DNA of 58,488 bases. It comes from an uncultured Acetatifactor sp. Lineage in GTDB: Bacteria > Bacillota > Clostridia > Lachnospirales > Lachnospiraceae. The translations under genes and the position numbers were made by a program. Below the pieces are notes generated by a model, which saw only the letters and a list, made by a program, of their open reading frames with translations, had not been told where the DNA came from and searched no databases. The stretch covers positions 623 through 59,110 of the forward strand of contig CAJTLR010000009.1 in NCBI GenBank assembly GCA_910577185.1, in the 5' to 3' direction. How positions within the stretch are numbered: position 1 is the first letter of the stretch; each line of letters starts with the position of its first letter. This document shows, one piece after another, positions 16,820 to 25,745 of this stretch.

Positions 16820-18592
16820 ATGTACTATTCCGAAGAGATTGTAGAAGAAGTGAGAAGCAAAAACGATATTGTGGATGTGGTGTCCGGCTATGTGAAGCTG
16901 CAGAAAAAGGGCGGGCGCCACTGGGGTCTGTGTCCTTTCCACAATGAAAAATCGCCTTCCTTTTCCGTCAACGGCGATATGCAGGTGTATCACTGCTTCG
17001 GCTGCGGCGCAGGCGGAAATGTGTACACTTTTGTGATGAATTACGAGAACTATTCCTTTCCGGAGGCCATCAGGATGCTGGCGGAGAGAGCGGGGGTGCA
17101 GCTTCCGGAGGAGGATGAATCGGAGGAACAGCGCCGGAAAGAGGGCAGGCGCGCAAGGCTTCTGGCGGTGAACCGGGAGGCGGCAAAATTCTTTTACTAC
17201 CAGCTGCGCAGTCCCCAGGGGGAGACGGGATACAGGTATCTGAAAAAAAGGGAACTCTCCGACGAGACCATTCATAAGTTCGGACTGGGGTTTGCGGGCA
17301 AAAATGGCGCGGTGCTGGTACAGTATCTGCGGGGAAAGGGATTTGAGGACGAGCTGATTCAGGAAGCGGGACTGGCAAGCCACTCCGAGAGACACGGAAT
17401 GATCAGCCAGTTCTGGAACAGGGTCATGTACCCAATACAGGACACCAACAACCGGGTCATAGGATTCGGGGGCCGGGTGATGGGGGACGGGGAACCCAAA
17501 TACCTGAATTCTCCCGAGACGCCGGTTTTTGACAAGAGAAGGAACCTGTACGGCCTGAATTACGCCAGAAAAGCCAGAAGTTCCAATATCATTCTCTGTG
17601 AGGGCTATATGGACGTGATCGCCATGCACCAGGCGGGCTTCACTCAGGCGGTGGCCTCCCTGGGGACGGCGTTTACGGGAGAGCAGGCGGCATTGCTGAG
17701 ACGCTACACCGACAATGTGCTGCTGGCCTATGACAGCGATGGCGCAGGGGTGAAAGCGGCCCTGCGGGGGATCGCTATCCTGAGGGAAGCGGGATTGACC
17801 GGAAAAGTCATCAACATGCAGCCTTATAAAGACCCGGACGAATTTATCAAGGCCCTGGGCAGGGAAAAGTTCGAGGAACGTATACAGCAGGCAGAGAACA
17901 GCTTTTTCTTTGAAGTCAGGATACTGGAAGGTCAGTTTCATATGGAAGACCCGGAGGAGAAGACCAGATTCCATCGGGAGATCGCAAAGAAACTGTGCGA
18001 ATTTTCCGAGGAAGTGGAGCGGGACAATTATCTTCAGGCCATAGCGGATAAATATTTTATCGGCATTGGAAATCTGCGGAAGCTTGTGGAAGGATACGCG
18101 CTGCAGACGGGCCGGGCGAAGCCGGCGGAACGTCCCAGGCCGGGAACGGGCAGGAAGAACGCCGCGGAGGAAAAGGTGAAAAGGGCGCAGAGGCTTCTGA
18201 TATCCTGGATTGCGGACAGGCCCGGGGTGTATGGCAGGATTAAGAAATATATTTCGCCCCGGGATTTCACGGCGGACATTTACCGCAGGGTGGCAGAACG
18301 GATGTTTGCGGAACTGGAGCAGGGGGATTTCAGTCCTGCGGGAATGATCAGCCTTTTTGAGGAGGAAGAAGAGCAGAGGGAGGCTGCGGCGCTTTTTTCC
18401 GCCAACCTTCCCCAGCTGGACAACCTCCAGGAGCAGGAGAAAGCTTTCCGGGATATCCTGCTGTCCGTAAAAAAGAACAGTTATGAACGGGATCTTGCCA
18501 GTACGGGGACAGATGTAAATGCCCTCACCCGGGCCATAGAGGGAAAGAAAGCATTGGAAGAATTGGCGAGAACGCATATTTCCCTGGATTAG
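16820..18592 (+). CDS. dnaG: DNA primase
   Basis: A 590-residue primase that makes RNA primers for replication. The N-terminal CHC2 zinc finger has C38, H41, C59 and C62 (LCPFH ... HCFGCG). The TOPRIM core shows LCEGYMDVIAMHQAGF and LLAYDSDGAGVKAALRG. The C-terminal part is the helicase-binding region. ATG at 16820 follows TGGAGGTATCA, and an in-frame ATG at 16808 is less likely. It lies 83 bases after dgt and about 120 bases before rpoD. Length is normal for the family. Confidence 0.96.
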   Translation: MYYSEEIVEEVRSKNDIVDVVSGYVKLQKKGGRHWGLCPFHNEKSPSFSVNGDMQVYHCFGCGAGGNVYTFVMNYENYSFPEAIRMLAERAGVQLPEEDESEEQRRKEGRRARLLAVNREAAKFFYYQLRSPQGETGYRYLKKRELSDETIHKFGLGFAGKNGAVLVQYLRGKGFEDELIQEAGLASHSERHGMISQFWNRVMYPIQDTNNRVIGFGGRVMGDGEPKYLNSPETPVFDKRRNLYGLNYARKARSSNIILCEGYMDVIAMHQAGFTQAVASLGTAFTGEQAALLRRYTDNVLLAYDSDGAGVKAALRGIAILREAGLTGKVINMQPYKDPDEFIKALGREKFEERIQQAENSFFFEVRILEGQFHMEDPEEKTRFHREIAKKLCEFSEEVERDNYLQAIADKYFIGIGNLRKLVEGYALQTGRAKPAERPRPGTGRKNAAEEKVKRAQRLLISWIADRPGVYGRIKKYISPRDFTADIYRRVAERMFAELEQGDFSPAGMISLFEEEEEQREAAALFSANLPQLDNLQEQEKAFRDILLSVKKNSYERDLASTGTDVNALTRAIEGKKALEELARTHISLD

Positions 18593-18711
18593 GGTAAAGA
18601 TATTGGTAACTTTAAACAATTTTTTATGTTTATATAAGGGAAAACAGCTTCCCGGGGGAAATGGGCTTCCCCGGGGAAAACAGCCTCCCAAGGAAGGATG
18701 GAATTGCTACA

Positions 18712-19818
18712 ATGGATGAAAACACACAGGCAAAGTTTGACGAGAAGGTGAAAGAACTCCTAAATATTGCCAAAAAGAAGAAAAACGTGCTGGAGTATCA
18801 GGAAATCAATGATTTTTTCACGGACATGCCTTTGGAAGAGGAACAGTTCGAGAAGATTTTGGATGTACTGGAGCAGAACAATGTGGATGTGCTCCGGATT
18901 ACGGATGATGAGGTAGGCGATGATATCATCCTGACGGACGAAGATGATGTGGATGTGGAGAACCTGGATCTGACGATTCCGGACGGCATCAGCCTGGAGG
19001 ACCCGGTGCGGATGTACCTGAAAGAGATCGGCAAGGTTCCCCTGCTTTCCGCAGAGGAAGAGATCGAACTGGCACAGCGGATGGAACAGGGGGACCAGGA
19101 AGCCAAGAAGCGTCTTGCGGAAGCCAACCTGCGTCTGGTGGTCAGTATCGCAAAGCGTTATGTGGGCCGCGGAATGCTTTTTCTGGATCTGATTCAGGAA
19201 GGGAATCTGGGACTGATCAAGGCGGTGGAAAAGTTTGACTACTGCAAGGGCTTTAAATTTTCCACCTATGCCACATGGTGGATTCGCCAGGCCATCACCA
19301 GGGCCATCGCCGACCAGGCCAGAACCATACGGATTCCCGTGCACATGGTGGAAACCATCAATAAACTGATTCGCGTCAGCAGACAGCTGCTGCAGGAGCT
19401 TGGCCGCGAACCGACCCCCGAGGAGATTGCGGAGGAAATGAACATGCCTGCGGACCGTGTGCGGGAGATTCTGAAGATCAGCCAGGAGCCTGTCTCCATG
19501 GAGACTCCCATCGGCGAGGAGGAGGACAGCCATCTGGGAGATTTCATAGAGGATGACAAAGTGCCGGTGCCGTCGGACGCGGCGGCTTTCACCCTGCTGA
19601 AGGAGCAGCTGGTGGAAGTTCTGGGTACTCTGACAGAGAGGGAGCAGAAGGTTCTGCGCCTCCGTTTCGGGCTGGATGACGGACGGGCCCGCACCCTGGA
19701 GGAAGTGGGAAAAGAGTTTAACGTGACCAGGGAGCGTATCCGTCAGATTGAGGCCAAAGCGCTCCGGAAGCTGCGTCACCCCAGCCGCAGCAGGAAACTG
19801 AAGGATTATCTGGATTGA
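18712..19818 (+). CDS. rpoD: RNA polymerase primary sigma factor (sigma-A)
   Basis: A 368-residue primary sigma factor. Region 1.2 starts at DPVRMYLKEIGKVPLLS. Regions 2.3-2.4 include FKFSTYATWWIRQAITRA. Region 3 and the 4.2 helix-turn-helix (VTRERIRQIEAKALRKLRH) complete it. A short acidic region 1.1 (TDEDDVDVENLDL) is typical of Firmicutes. The ATG at 18712 is used, with AAGGAAGG somewhat far upstream. The 118 bases after dnaG hold a GC-rich inverted repeat (TTCCCGGGGGAA/TTCCCCGGGGAA) and an AT-rich stretch that could hold an extra promoter. trmK follows after eight bases. Confidence 0.97.
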   Translation: MDENTQAKFDEKVKELLNIAKKKKNVLEYQEINDFFTDMPLEEEQFEKILDVLEQNNVDVLRITDDEVGDDIILTDEDDVDVENLDLTIPDGISLEDPVRMYLKEIGKVPLLSAEEEIELAQRMEQGDQEAKKRLAEANLRLVVSIAKRYVGRGMLFLDLIQEGNLGLIKAVEKFDYCKGFKFSTYATWWIRQAITRAIADQARTIRIPVHMVETINKLIRVSRQLLQELGREPTPEEIAEEMNMPADRVREILKISQEPVSMETPIGEEEDSHLGDFIEDDKVPVPSDAAAFTLLKEQLVEVLGTLTEREQKVLRLRFGLDDGRARTLEEVGKEFNVTRERIRQIEAKALRKLRHPSRSRKLKDYLD

Positions 19819-19826
19819 GGAAGAAT

Positions 19827-20645
19827 ATGCGGCAGGAGAGGGGGATTGTCTTGTCTGGCCGGCTTCAGATGCTGGCTGACATGGTGACGCCGGGAAATAT
19901 TCCTGCTGATGTGGGCTGCGACCATGGTTTTCTGTCCATTTATCTGGTGGAAGAGGGGATCTGTCCCAGGGCGGTCGCCATGGATGTGCGGGAAGGGCCG
20001 CTTTTGGCTGCGGAAAAGCATGTCAGGGAATCAGGGCTGGGGGATTACATAAGCTTAAGACTGTCGGATGGGCTGGCAGAGTGCCGGGCCGGGGAAGCGG
20101 ATACCCTGATCTGTGCCGGGATGGGCGGCAGGCTGATGGAGAGAATCCTGACGGAAGGCATGGAAAAGGCGGCCGGGATGAAAGAACTGATTTTGCAGCC
20201 CCAGTCGGAGCTGGCGCAGTTCAGGGCTTTTCTCAGAAAGGCGGGATTTTCGGTAGTCCGGGAGGAGGCCGTGCTGGAAGAGGGGAAGTTTTATTTTGCC
20301 ATGAAGGCGGTTTACGGGATGGCTGCCGGAGACCGGAAGGCGGGAGCGCCGGAAGGGGAAGGCGTGGCCGTTGCCGGGAAAACAGGGCCGGGAACCGGAA
20401 TCAGAGGGCCTGCGGAACAGGATACGGATTTGGAACCGGCGCGGCATCTGTACGATTTATATGGAGAGAAACTGCTTCTGGGGCAGAACCAGGTGCTACG
20501 GCAGTTCCTGGAACAGCGGGAGGCGTATCTGGAACGGCTTTCCGGGAATCTGGCGCGGGCGGGAACCGGGAAAGCGGACATGCGGCTGCGGGAAGTGTGC
20601 CGGGAGCAGGAAGATGTCAGGAAGGCGCTTGCTTTTTACCGGTAA
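19827..20645 (+). CDS. trmK: tRNA (adenine-22-N1)-methyltransferase
   Basis: A 272-residue SAM-dependent methyltransferase of the TrmK family, which methylates N1 of A22 in tRNA. The SAM motif appears as IPADVGCDHGFLSIYL near residue 30, followed by the acidic end of strand 2 (AMDVREGPL) and the catalytic segment ICAGMGGRLMERIL. The C-terminal helices are typical. Residues about 170-205 form a Gly/Ala/Pro-rich insert (DRKAGAPEGEGVAVAG...) longer than in most relatives. The ATG follows GAGGAAGAAT that begins at the rpoD stop, so translation is probably coupled. The rpoD-trmK order is conserved in Firmicutes. Confidence 0.9.
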   Translation: MRQERGIVLSGRLQMLADMVTPGNIPADVGCDHGFLSIYLVEEGICPRAVAMDVREGPLLAAEKHVRESGLGDYISLRLSDGLAECRAGEADTLICAGMGGRLMERILTEGMEKAAGMKELILQPQSELAQFRAFLRKAGFSVVREEAVLEEGKFYFAMKAVYGMAAGDRKAGAPEGEGVAVAGKTGPGTGIRGPAEQDTDLEPARHLYDLYGEKLLLGQNQVLRQFLEQREAYLERLSGNLARAGTGKADMRLREVCREQEDVRKALAFYR

Positions 20646-20699
20646 AGCACGCGAAAGGGGAAGGAACTGGAAACTTGTATGGATAGAAAGGGTGAGGGT

Positions 20700-22355
20700 A
20701 TGGTAACGGTTACAATCCATGGAGAACAGAGACAGGTAGAGAAAGGCACCACATACGAAACCATTGTCTCGGAATATCAGAAAGAGTATGAGGATACCAT
20801 TGCAGTGGTGGCCGTAAACGGTAAAATACGTGAATTGTTCAAGAGAGTCACCAAAGACTGTACGATAGAATTTTTTACCCTGCGGGATGATGTGGGACAC
20901 AAAACCTATGTGCGCACTGCAACCATGCTTTTTTTAAAGAGTGTGCACGACCTGTTCGGCGCGGAAGCGGCCCGGGAGAGCTGTGTGGAATTTACCATAG
21001 GCCGGGGAATGTATGTGAATATGTTCGGGAAGGTGCCGGTGACGGCGCAAAGCGCCGGCAGGATTATGGACAGGATGCATGAATTGTCCGAAAAGAAGGC
21101 TCCCTTTATGAAACAGTCCTATCCCCTGGAGGACGCGCTGCAGCTGTTCCGGGAAAATGGCATGGAGGACAAGGTGAGCCTGTTCCATTACCGGATGAGT
21201 TCCAGTGTGAATATATACGAAATAGAGGGTTATTATGATTACTATTACGGATTCATGCTGCCCAATGCGGGATATGTGAAATGGTTCGACGTAGTGCCCT
21301 ATGAAAAAGGCTTTATGCTGGTGCTTCCGACCAGGTCCAATCCCACATCCGTGGAGACGTTTGCGGAGAGCAGAAAGCTGTTTGAGACCATGGAAAAAGC
21401 CCACGACTGGGGCAGGACAGCAGGGATTGAGACTGTGGGCGATCTGAATGACCAGATCTGCAGCGGTTCCGTGAGCGACCTGATTCTGGTGCAGGAGGCG
21501 GAACAGGAGAGGAAGATCGGAGAGATAGCCAAGGACATTGTGGGCCGTGAGGGCGTGAAGTTTGTCATGATCGCAGGGCCTTCCTCCTCTGGCAAGACAA
21601 GTTTTTCCCATAGGCTGTCCATACAGCTGAGGACCCTGGGCAAGATCCCCCGTCCCATTGCGCTGGATAATTATTTTGTGAACAGGGAACTGACGCCCAG
21701 GGATGAAAACGGGGATTACAATTTTGAGTGTCTGGAAGCCATTGATGTGAAGCTGTTTAACGAGGATATGGTAAAACTGCTGGCAGGAGAGCGGGTGGAA
21801 CTGCCCCGATTTAATTTCAAGACGGGACAGAGGGAGTATCACGGGGATTTCATGCAGCTGGGGGAAAGCGATATTCTGGTGCTGGAGGGAATCCACGGGC
21901 TGAACGAAAAAATGTCCTACGCCCTGCCGGAGGAAAGCAAGTACAAGATTTACATAAGCGCTTTGACTACCCTGAATATTGACGGACACAACCGGATACC
22001 CACCACGGATGGCAGGCTGATCCGGAGAATGGTGCGGGACGCACGGACCAGGGGAGCCAGCGCCCGGAGAACCATACAGATGTGGCATTCCGTGCGCAGG
22101 GGTGAGGAGGAAAACATTTTCCCGTTCCAGGAGGGGGCGGATGCCATGTTCAATTCCGCGCTGATCTATGAACTGGCCATGCTGAAGACCTTTGCGGAGC
22201 CGCTTTTGTTCCAGATTCCCAGGGAGGCGCCGGAATACTATGAGGCCAAGAGGCTTCTGAAGTTCCTGAGTTATTTCCTGAGCGTGCCAAGCGAGAGCCT
22301 GCCCAATAACTCCATCTGCAGGGAATTTGTGGGCGGGAGCTGTTTTAATGTGTAA
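20700..22355 (+). CDS. Nucleoside kinase with N-terminal TGS/ThrRS-like region
   Basis: A 551-residue protein. The N-terminus (VTVTIHGEQRQVEKGTTY) is a TGS-like domain, followed by a threonyl-tRNA-synthetase-like editing-region fold. From about residue 285 there is a uridine-kinase-type P-loop kinase with IAGPSSSGKTSFSHRL, LDNYFVNRE and VLEGIHGLNEKM. This family is annotated as nucleoside kinase and probably phosphorylates a nucleoside with an NTP, but its real substrate is not well established. ATG at 20700 follows GGGTGAGGGT. Lies 54 bases after trmK, probably same transcript. Confidence 0.87.
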   Translation: MVTVTIHGEQRQVEKGTTYETIVSEYQKEYEDTIAVVAVNGKIRELFKRVTKDCTIEFFTLRDDVGHKTYVRTATMLFLKSVHDLFGAEAARESCVEFTIGRGMYVNMFGKVPVTAQSAGRIMDRMHELSEKKAPFMKQSYPLEDALQLFRENGMEDKVSLFHYRMSSSVNIYEIEGYYDYYYGFMLPNAGYVKWFDVVPYEKGFMLVLPTRSNPTSVETFAESRKLFETMEKAHDWGRTAGIETVGDLNDQICSGSVSDLILVQEAEQERKIGEIAKDIVGREGVKFVMIAGPSSSGKTSFSHRLSIQLRTLGKIPRPIALDNYFVNRELTPRDENGDYNFECLEAIDVKLFNEDMVKLLAGERVELPRFNFKTGQREYHGDFMQLGESDILVLEGIHGLNEKMSYALPEESKYKIYISALTTLNIDGHNRIPTTDGRLIRRMVRDARTRGASARRTIQMWHSVRRGEEENIFPFQEGADAMFNSALIYELAMLKTFAEPLLFQIPREAPEYYEAKRLLKFLSYFLSVPSESLPNNSICREFVGGSCFNV

Positions 22356-22381
22356 AAGGCAGTGGATTAATGGAGGGAAAG

Positions 22382-23176
22382 ATGAACATAGGATTTATAG
22401 GCGGCGGCAATATGGGCGGGGCCATGATGAAAGGGATTCTTGCCTCCGGAAAATGTAAGAAGGAAGAAATCATGGTGTTTGACCCGGCGCAGGAAGTACT
22501 GCGTGCCAGAAAGGAAGAACTGGGAATCCGGATAGCGGCCTGCGAAAAGGAAGTGGCAGAATTTGCGGATATTCTGTTTCTGGCGGTAAAACCCCAGTAT
22601 TACGGTGAAGTGATAGCTGCGGTCAGGGACAGTGTCCGGGCAGAGGAGATGATTGTGTCCATTGCGCCCGGGAAAAATCTTGCATGGCTGGCAGGGGAAT
22701 TCGGAAAACCGGTAAAAATAATACGCACCATGCCCAATACTCCCGCCATGGTCATGGAGGGGATGATGGGAATGTGTCCCAACGAGCATGTTTCCGGGGA
22801 AGAGATGGTTTTGGTCAGGGACATCTGTGAAGGATTCGGCAGAACGGAGACGGTGGGCGAGAATCTGATGGATGTGGTGACGGCAGTCAGCGGAAGTTCC
22901 CCGGCATATGTGTTTCTTCTGATAGAAGCCATGGCAGACGCGGCGGTGGCGGCGGGGATGCCCCGGGCGCAAAGTTACAGATTTGCCTCCCAGGCTGTGC
23001 TGGGAAGCGCCAGAATGGTGCTGGAGACGGGAAAGCATCCGGGAGAGTTAAAGGATATGGTCTGTTCTCCCGGAGGCACCACCATAGAAGCGGTGCGCGT
23101 GCTGGAGGAGAAGGGGTTACGGAGCGCGGTCTTTGAGGCGGTGAGGGCCTGCGTGGAAAAATCCAGGCAAATGTGA
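22382..23176 (+). CDS. proC: Pyrroline-5-carboxylate reductase
   Basis: A 264-residue enzyme that reduces pyrroline-5-carboxylate to proline with NAD(P)H. The Rossmann motif IGFIGGGNMGGAMM is at the start, FLAVKPQYYGEV in the middle, and the family signature VTAVSGSSPAYVFLLIEAMADAA near residue 160, then SPGGTTIEAV. ATG at 22382 follows ATGGAGGGAAAG. It is the last gene of this block, and a 77-bp tandem repeat follows its stop. Confidence 0.95.
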   Translation: MNIGFIGGGNMGGAMMKGILASGKCKKEEIMVFDPAQEVLRARKEELGIRIAACEKEVAEFADILFLAVKPQYYGEVIAAVRDSVRAEEMIVSIAPGKNLAWLAGEFGKPVKIIRTMPNTPAMVMEGMMGMCPNEHVSGEEMVLVRDICEGFGRTETVGENLMDVVTAVSGSSPAYVFLLIEAMADAAVAAGMPRAQSYRFASQAVLGSARMVLETGKHPGELKDMVCSPGGTTIEAVRVLEEKGLRSAVFEAVRACVEKSRQM

Positions 23177-23191
23177 GGATACCGGCCTTCT

Positions 23192-23368
23192 GTGGGGAAA
23201 TTTTCCGAAAGAGGAAAGAGCCGAGAGCCGAAGGGGGAATGCCGTAAGGGAAGCTGCCCAGTGGTTACGGGGTGGAAAACTCCGGAAGAGGAAAGAGCCG
23301 AGAGCCGGTGAGGAAATGTCCGGGAGGGAAGCCGCCCGGGGCTTACGGCTGTGGAAAACGGTCCGGGA
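23192..23368 (+). repeat. 77-bp imperfect tandem repeat after proC
   Basis: GAGGAAAGAGCCGAGAGCC occurs at 23211 and again at 23288, within units of about 77 bp. Each begins near GTGG(G)AAA..TCCG and ends near (C/G)TTACGG. A third partial start (GTGGAAAACGGTCCGG) lies at 23351. The stretch fills the gap between proC and the IclR gene and shows no T-run terminator. Confidence 0.8.
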
Positions 23369-23421
23369 CGGACAGAACCGGAAGCAGAGAGAATCAGAAT
23401 AAAGAAGGGATAGTCTGAGCG

Positions 23422-24177
23422 ATGGGAGATGGGGAAATAAAGGTAAAAAGCCTGCAGAAAGCACTGACCATTTTAAACTGCTTTGTGAAAAAGTCCAGGC
23501 TGGGCGTGACGGAAATCAGTGAAATGTTAGACTTAAATAAGAGCAATGTACATAATATTCTTTCCACGTTTCAGGCCATGGACTATCTGGAGCAGGATGA
23601 GGAGACGGGAAAATACCAGCTGGGGGTGGGGATTTATGAACTTTGCCAGTCAGTGGGGGATAATTTTAATATCCGGAAAGTGATGATGCCCTTTATGCAG
23701 GAAATTGCGGATACCGCCAATGAGGTGGTTTATCTGGCAGTGCCAAGGGAGGACGAGATGGTCTATCTGGAGGCAATGCACCCCATGGAATCATACAATC
23801 TGATGCGGGCAGTGCTGGGAGAACACGCGAAAATGTATTGTACCGGCATCGGAAAGGCAGTGCTGGCCTATCTGCCGGATGATGTGATTGAAAATTATAT
23901 CAGCAGAGAGCTGGTTTCCTACACGGAACATACCATTACGGATAAGGAAATTCTGCGCAGGGAACTGAAGGAAATCCGGCAGAGGGGCTATTCCATCGAC
24001 AATATGGAGCACGAGTTCGGGGTAAAATGTGTGGGAATGCCCATTTTTAACCGCCGGGGCGAGCTGGTGGCAGCCATCAGCGTCAGCGGGCCTTCCCTGC
24101 GTTTTTCCGGCGAACGGATTGAATATATTGTCAAAATTATGCGGGATTCCCTGGAAAAAGCCAGGGAACGGATTTGA
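23422..24177 (+). CDS. IclR family transcriptional regulator
   Basis: A 251-residue IclR-type regulator. The N-terminal winged helix-turn-helix spans residues 8-70 (SLQKALTILNCF, GVTEISEMLDLNKSNVHNILSTF). The C-terminal effector domain has the family marks YCTGIGKAVLAYLP, RGYSIDNMEHEFGVKCVGMPIF and ISVSGPSLRFS. The start has a weak GAAGGGATAG site. It is immediately upstream of, and codirectional with, the aldolase/ABC/esterase locus, whose promoter region holds a duplicated near-palindrome (AACGACGTT). It is the likely local regulator, sensing a sugar acid or related metabolite. That link is inference. Confidence 0.88.
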   Translation: MGDGEIKVKSLQKALTILNCFVKKSRLGVTEISEMLDLNKSNVHNILSTFQAMDYLEQDEETGKYQLGVGIYELCQSVGDNFNIRKVMMPFMQEIADTANEVVYLAVPREDEMVYLEAMHPMESYNLMRAVLGEHAKMYCTGIGKAVLAYLPDDVIENYISRELVSYTEHTITDKEILRRELKEIRQRGYSIDNMEHEFGVKCVGMPIFNRRGELVAAISVSGPSLRFSGERIEYIVKIMRDSLEKARERI

Positions 24178-24355
24178 GACAGGGCTGGAAAAGGATTTTG
24201 TGGGTATCCGCGGATACTGTCAATAATGACTATGAATCTGGCGTCCGTATTCTCCTGGTTGGGGGGAATGCGGACGCTTCTTTTGGTTGGAAAAGTTTTC
24301 CGGATATGAAAATGTTAATTTGCACAAAAAAAGATAGAATTATTTGTATATTTTG

Positions 24356-24383
24356 TTGATTTACAAGAATTGAGGTATATGAT
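24356..24383 (+). promoter_or_regulatory. Predicted promoter of the aldolase/transport operon
   Basis: TTGATT (24356-24361), a 16-base spacer and TATGAT (24378-24383) precede the first AACGACGTT site. Confidence 0.4.
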
Positions 24384-24430
24384 ATATTTTAAATAACAAA
24401 ATTAAGAACGACGTTATGTAATAGAGAACA
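24372..24430 (+). promoter_or_regulatory. Operator-like repeat, upstream copy
   Basis: This copy contains TATATGAT followed by AAATAACA, AGAACGACGTTATGTAATA and GAAC. A second, imperfect copy lies at 24732-24791. The core GAACGACGTT is a near-palindrome of the size IclR proteins bind. Binding is inferred from position only. Confidence 0.5.
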
Positions 24431-24731
24431 GCATGACGATTATATAGGAACTCATGAACGTTTGATTCGGCGGGCGTGCCCGTGGGCTGTTGAACTTCAA
24501 TTCTAAACTCCCATGCACCAAGCTGCTCCACCATATATGAAAGTGGGGAGTTTAGAAGATGCACACAAACCCTCAAGGGAAGAGGATTTGGCGCACAGCA
24601 GTCTTGCAAAACCGCAAAGAGAAGCGGTTTTGGCTTCGCGGAGCCGGAATGGCCCAGGGACTTTTACAGTAATGAAATGTTTTATTTTCACGAGGCTGGT
24701 TTTGGGTGCCGTAGGGGTGAAAGGGATGGAA
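24431..24731. other. Structured spacer between two operator copies
   Basis: About 300 bases lie between the two operator-like repeats. It holds inverted repeats AAACTCCC/GGGAGTTT, AAAACCGC/GCGGTTTT and GGCTTCGCGGAGCC. A 62-codon minus-strand frame (24503-24691) has Cys/Ala-rich text (ASLCGFARLLCAKS) that looks like a translated intergenic repeat rather than a protein. I do not call a gene here. Confidence 0.4.
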
Positions 24732-24791
24732 TGAGTGATATATGATCTTTTTTTCTCAAAATAACAGAGAACGACGTTCTGTAATAATGAA
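24732..24791 (+). promoter_or_regulatory. Operator-like repeat, gene-proximal copy
   Basis: GATATATGATC is followed by AAAATAACA, AGAGAACGACGTTCTGTAAT and GAAC. It matches the upstream copy and ends 12 bases before the aldolase ATG. Here the core reads GAACGACGTTC, a near-perfect palindrome. Confidence 0.5.
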
Positions 24792-24803
24792 CGAGGAGAC
24801 GAT

Positions 24804-25745
24804 ATGGATAATTATTTTCCGGGAGGGGTATGGCCTGTGATGCTGACTCCGTTTACAGAGTCAGGGGCTGTGGATTATCAGGCACTGGAAGCCCTGGTAG
24901 AATGGTATATTTCCCAAGAGGCCAGCGGTCTCTTTGCAGTGACACAGTCCAGCGAGATGTTTTTTCTGACGCTGGAGGAAAGGGTGCGTCTTGCGGCATT
25001 TGTGAAAGAAAAAGCCAGGGGAAGGGTTCCGGTGATCGCATCGGGACATATTTCGGATTCCCTGGAGGACCAGGCGGAGGAAATCCGCAGAATAGCGGAA
25101 ACCGGCGTGGACGCGGTGATTCTTGTAACCAACCGGCTGGCAGGGGAGGAAGAGGATGAGGCGGCGTGGATCCGGAATCTGGACAGGCTTCTGGGGATGA
25201 TTCCGGAGGATATCCGGCTTGGGCTGTATGAATGTCCCTATCCCTATAAGAGGGTGATGACCGCCGGGATGACGGAATGGTGCGCAAAGTCGGGCAGGTT
25301 TTATTTTTTGAAAGATACCAGCTGTGACATGGATAATATCCGGATGAAACTGGAAATCTGTAAAGGAAGCAATCTGAAACTTTATAATGCAAATACTGCC
25401 ACTCTGCTGGAATCCCTGCGGTGCGGCGCCGCCGGATACAGCGGCGTAATGGCAAATATGCAGTGCAGGCTATATGCGAAACTGTGCAGGGAGGCGGGAC
25501 AGCATCAAATGGACACATTGTCCGAAAACCTGACAATGTGCGCCCTGATCGAGAAACAGTGGTATCCTTCCAATGCCAAGTACTATCTGGGCAAAGAGGG
25601 CGTCCCGGTACATACCGGGTGCAGGGTACAGGATGCCGGCAGGCTGACCAGGACATACAAGAATGAAATGAATATGCTCCGGCATATCACCCAAAGGCTG
25701 GAAAAGGAATTCATGAAGGAAGAGGTGTCAAATGAAAGCAGCTAA
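24804..25745 (+). CDS. DHDPS / N-acetylneuraminate lyase family aldolase
   Basis: A 313-residue TIM-barrel protein of the dihydrodipicolinate synthase/N-acetylneuraminate lyase family, which uses a lysine Schiff base with pyruvate-type keto acids. The likely Schiff-base lysine is K170 (YFLKDTS). The active-site Tyr segment reads LYECPYPYK. The usual GxxGE keto-acid loop is replaced by TQSSEM. The start GGVWPVMLTPFT is typical. It is about the length of single-domain relatives and a clear paralogue of the aldolase half of the fusion at 32175. The ATG follows GAGGAGACGAT. It overlaps the first permease gene by 14 bases. Substrate is inferred to be a sialic-acid-like or other 2-keto-3-deoxy compound. 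Confidence 0.87.
   Translation: MDNYFPGGVWPVMLTPFTESGAVDYQALEALVEWYISQEASGLFAVTQSSEMFFLTLEERVRLAAFVKEKARGRVPVIASGHISDSLEDQAEEIRRIAETGVDAVILVTNRLAGEEEDEAAWIRNLDRLLGMIPEDIRLGLYECPYPYKRVMTAGMTEWCAKSGRFYFLKDTSCDMDNIRMKLEICKGSNLKLYNANTATLLESLRCGAAGYSGVMANMQCRLYAKLCREAGQHQMDTLSENLTMCALIEKQWYPSNAKYYLGKEGVPVHTGCRVQDAGRLTRTYKNEMNMLRHITQRLEKEFMKEEVSNESS

Noticed and set aside
16817..18691. A 624-codon minus-strand frame opposite dnaG
   Set aside because: It mirrors the primase gene, which has full catalytic motifs. Long antisense frames are common in GC-moderate genes.
24503..24691. A 62-codon frame with Cys-rich text in the spacer before the aldolase
   Set aside because: It lies across inverted repeats and reads like a translated repeat. 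No good ribosome site.
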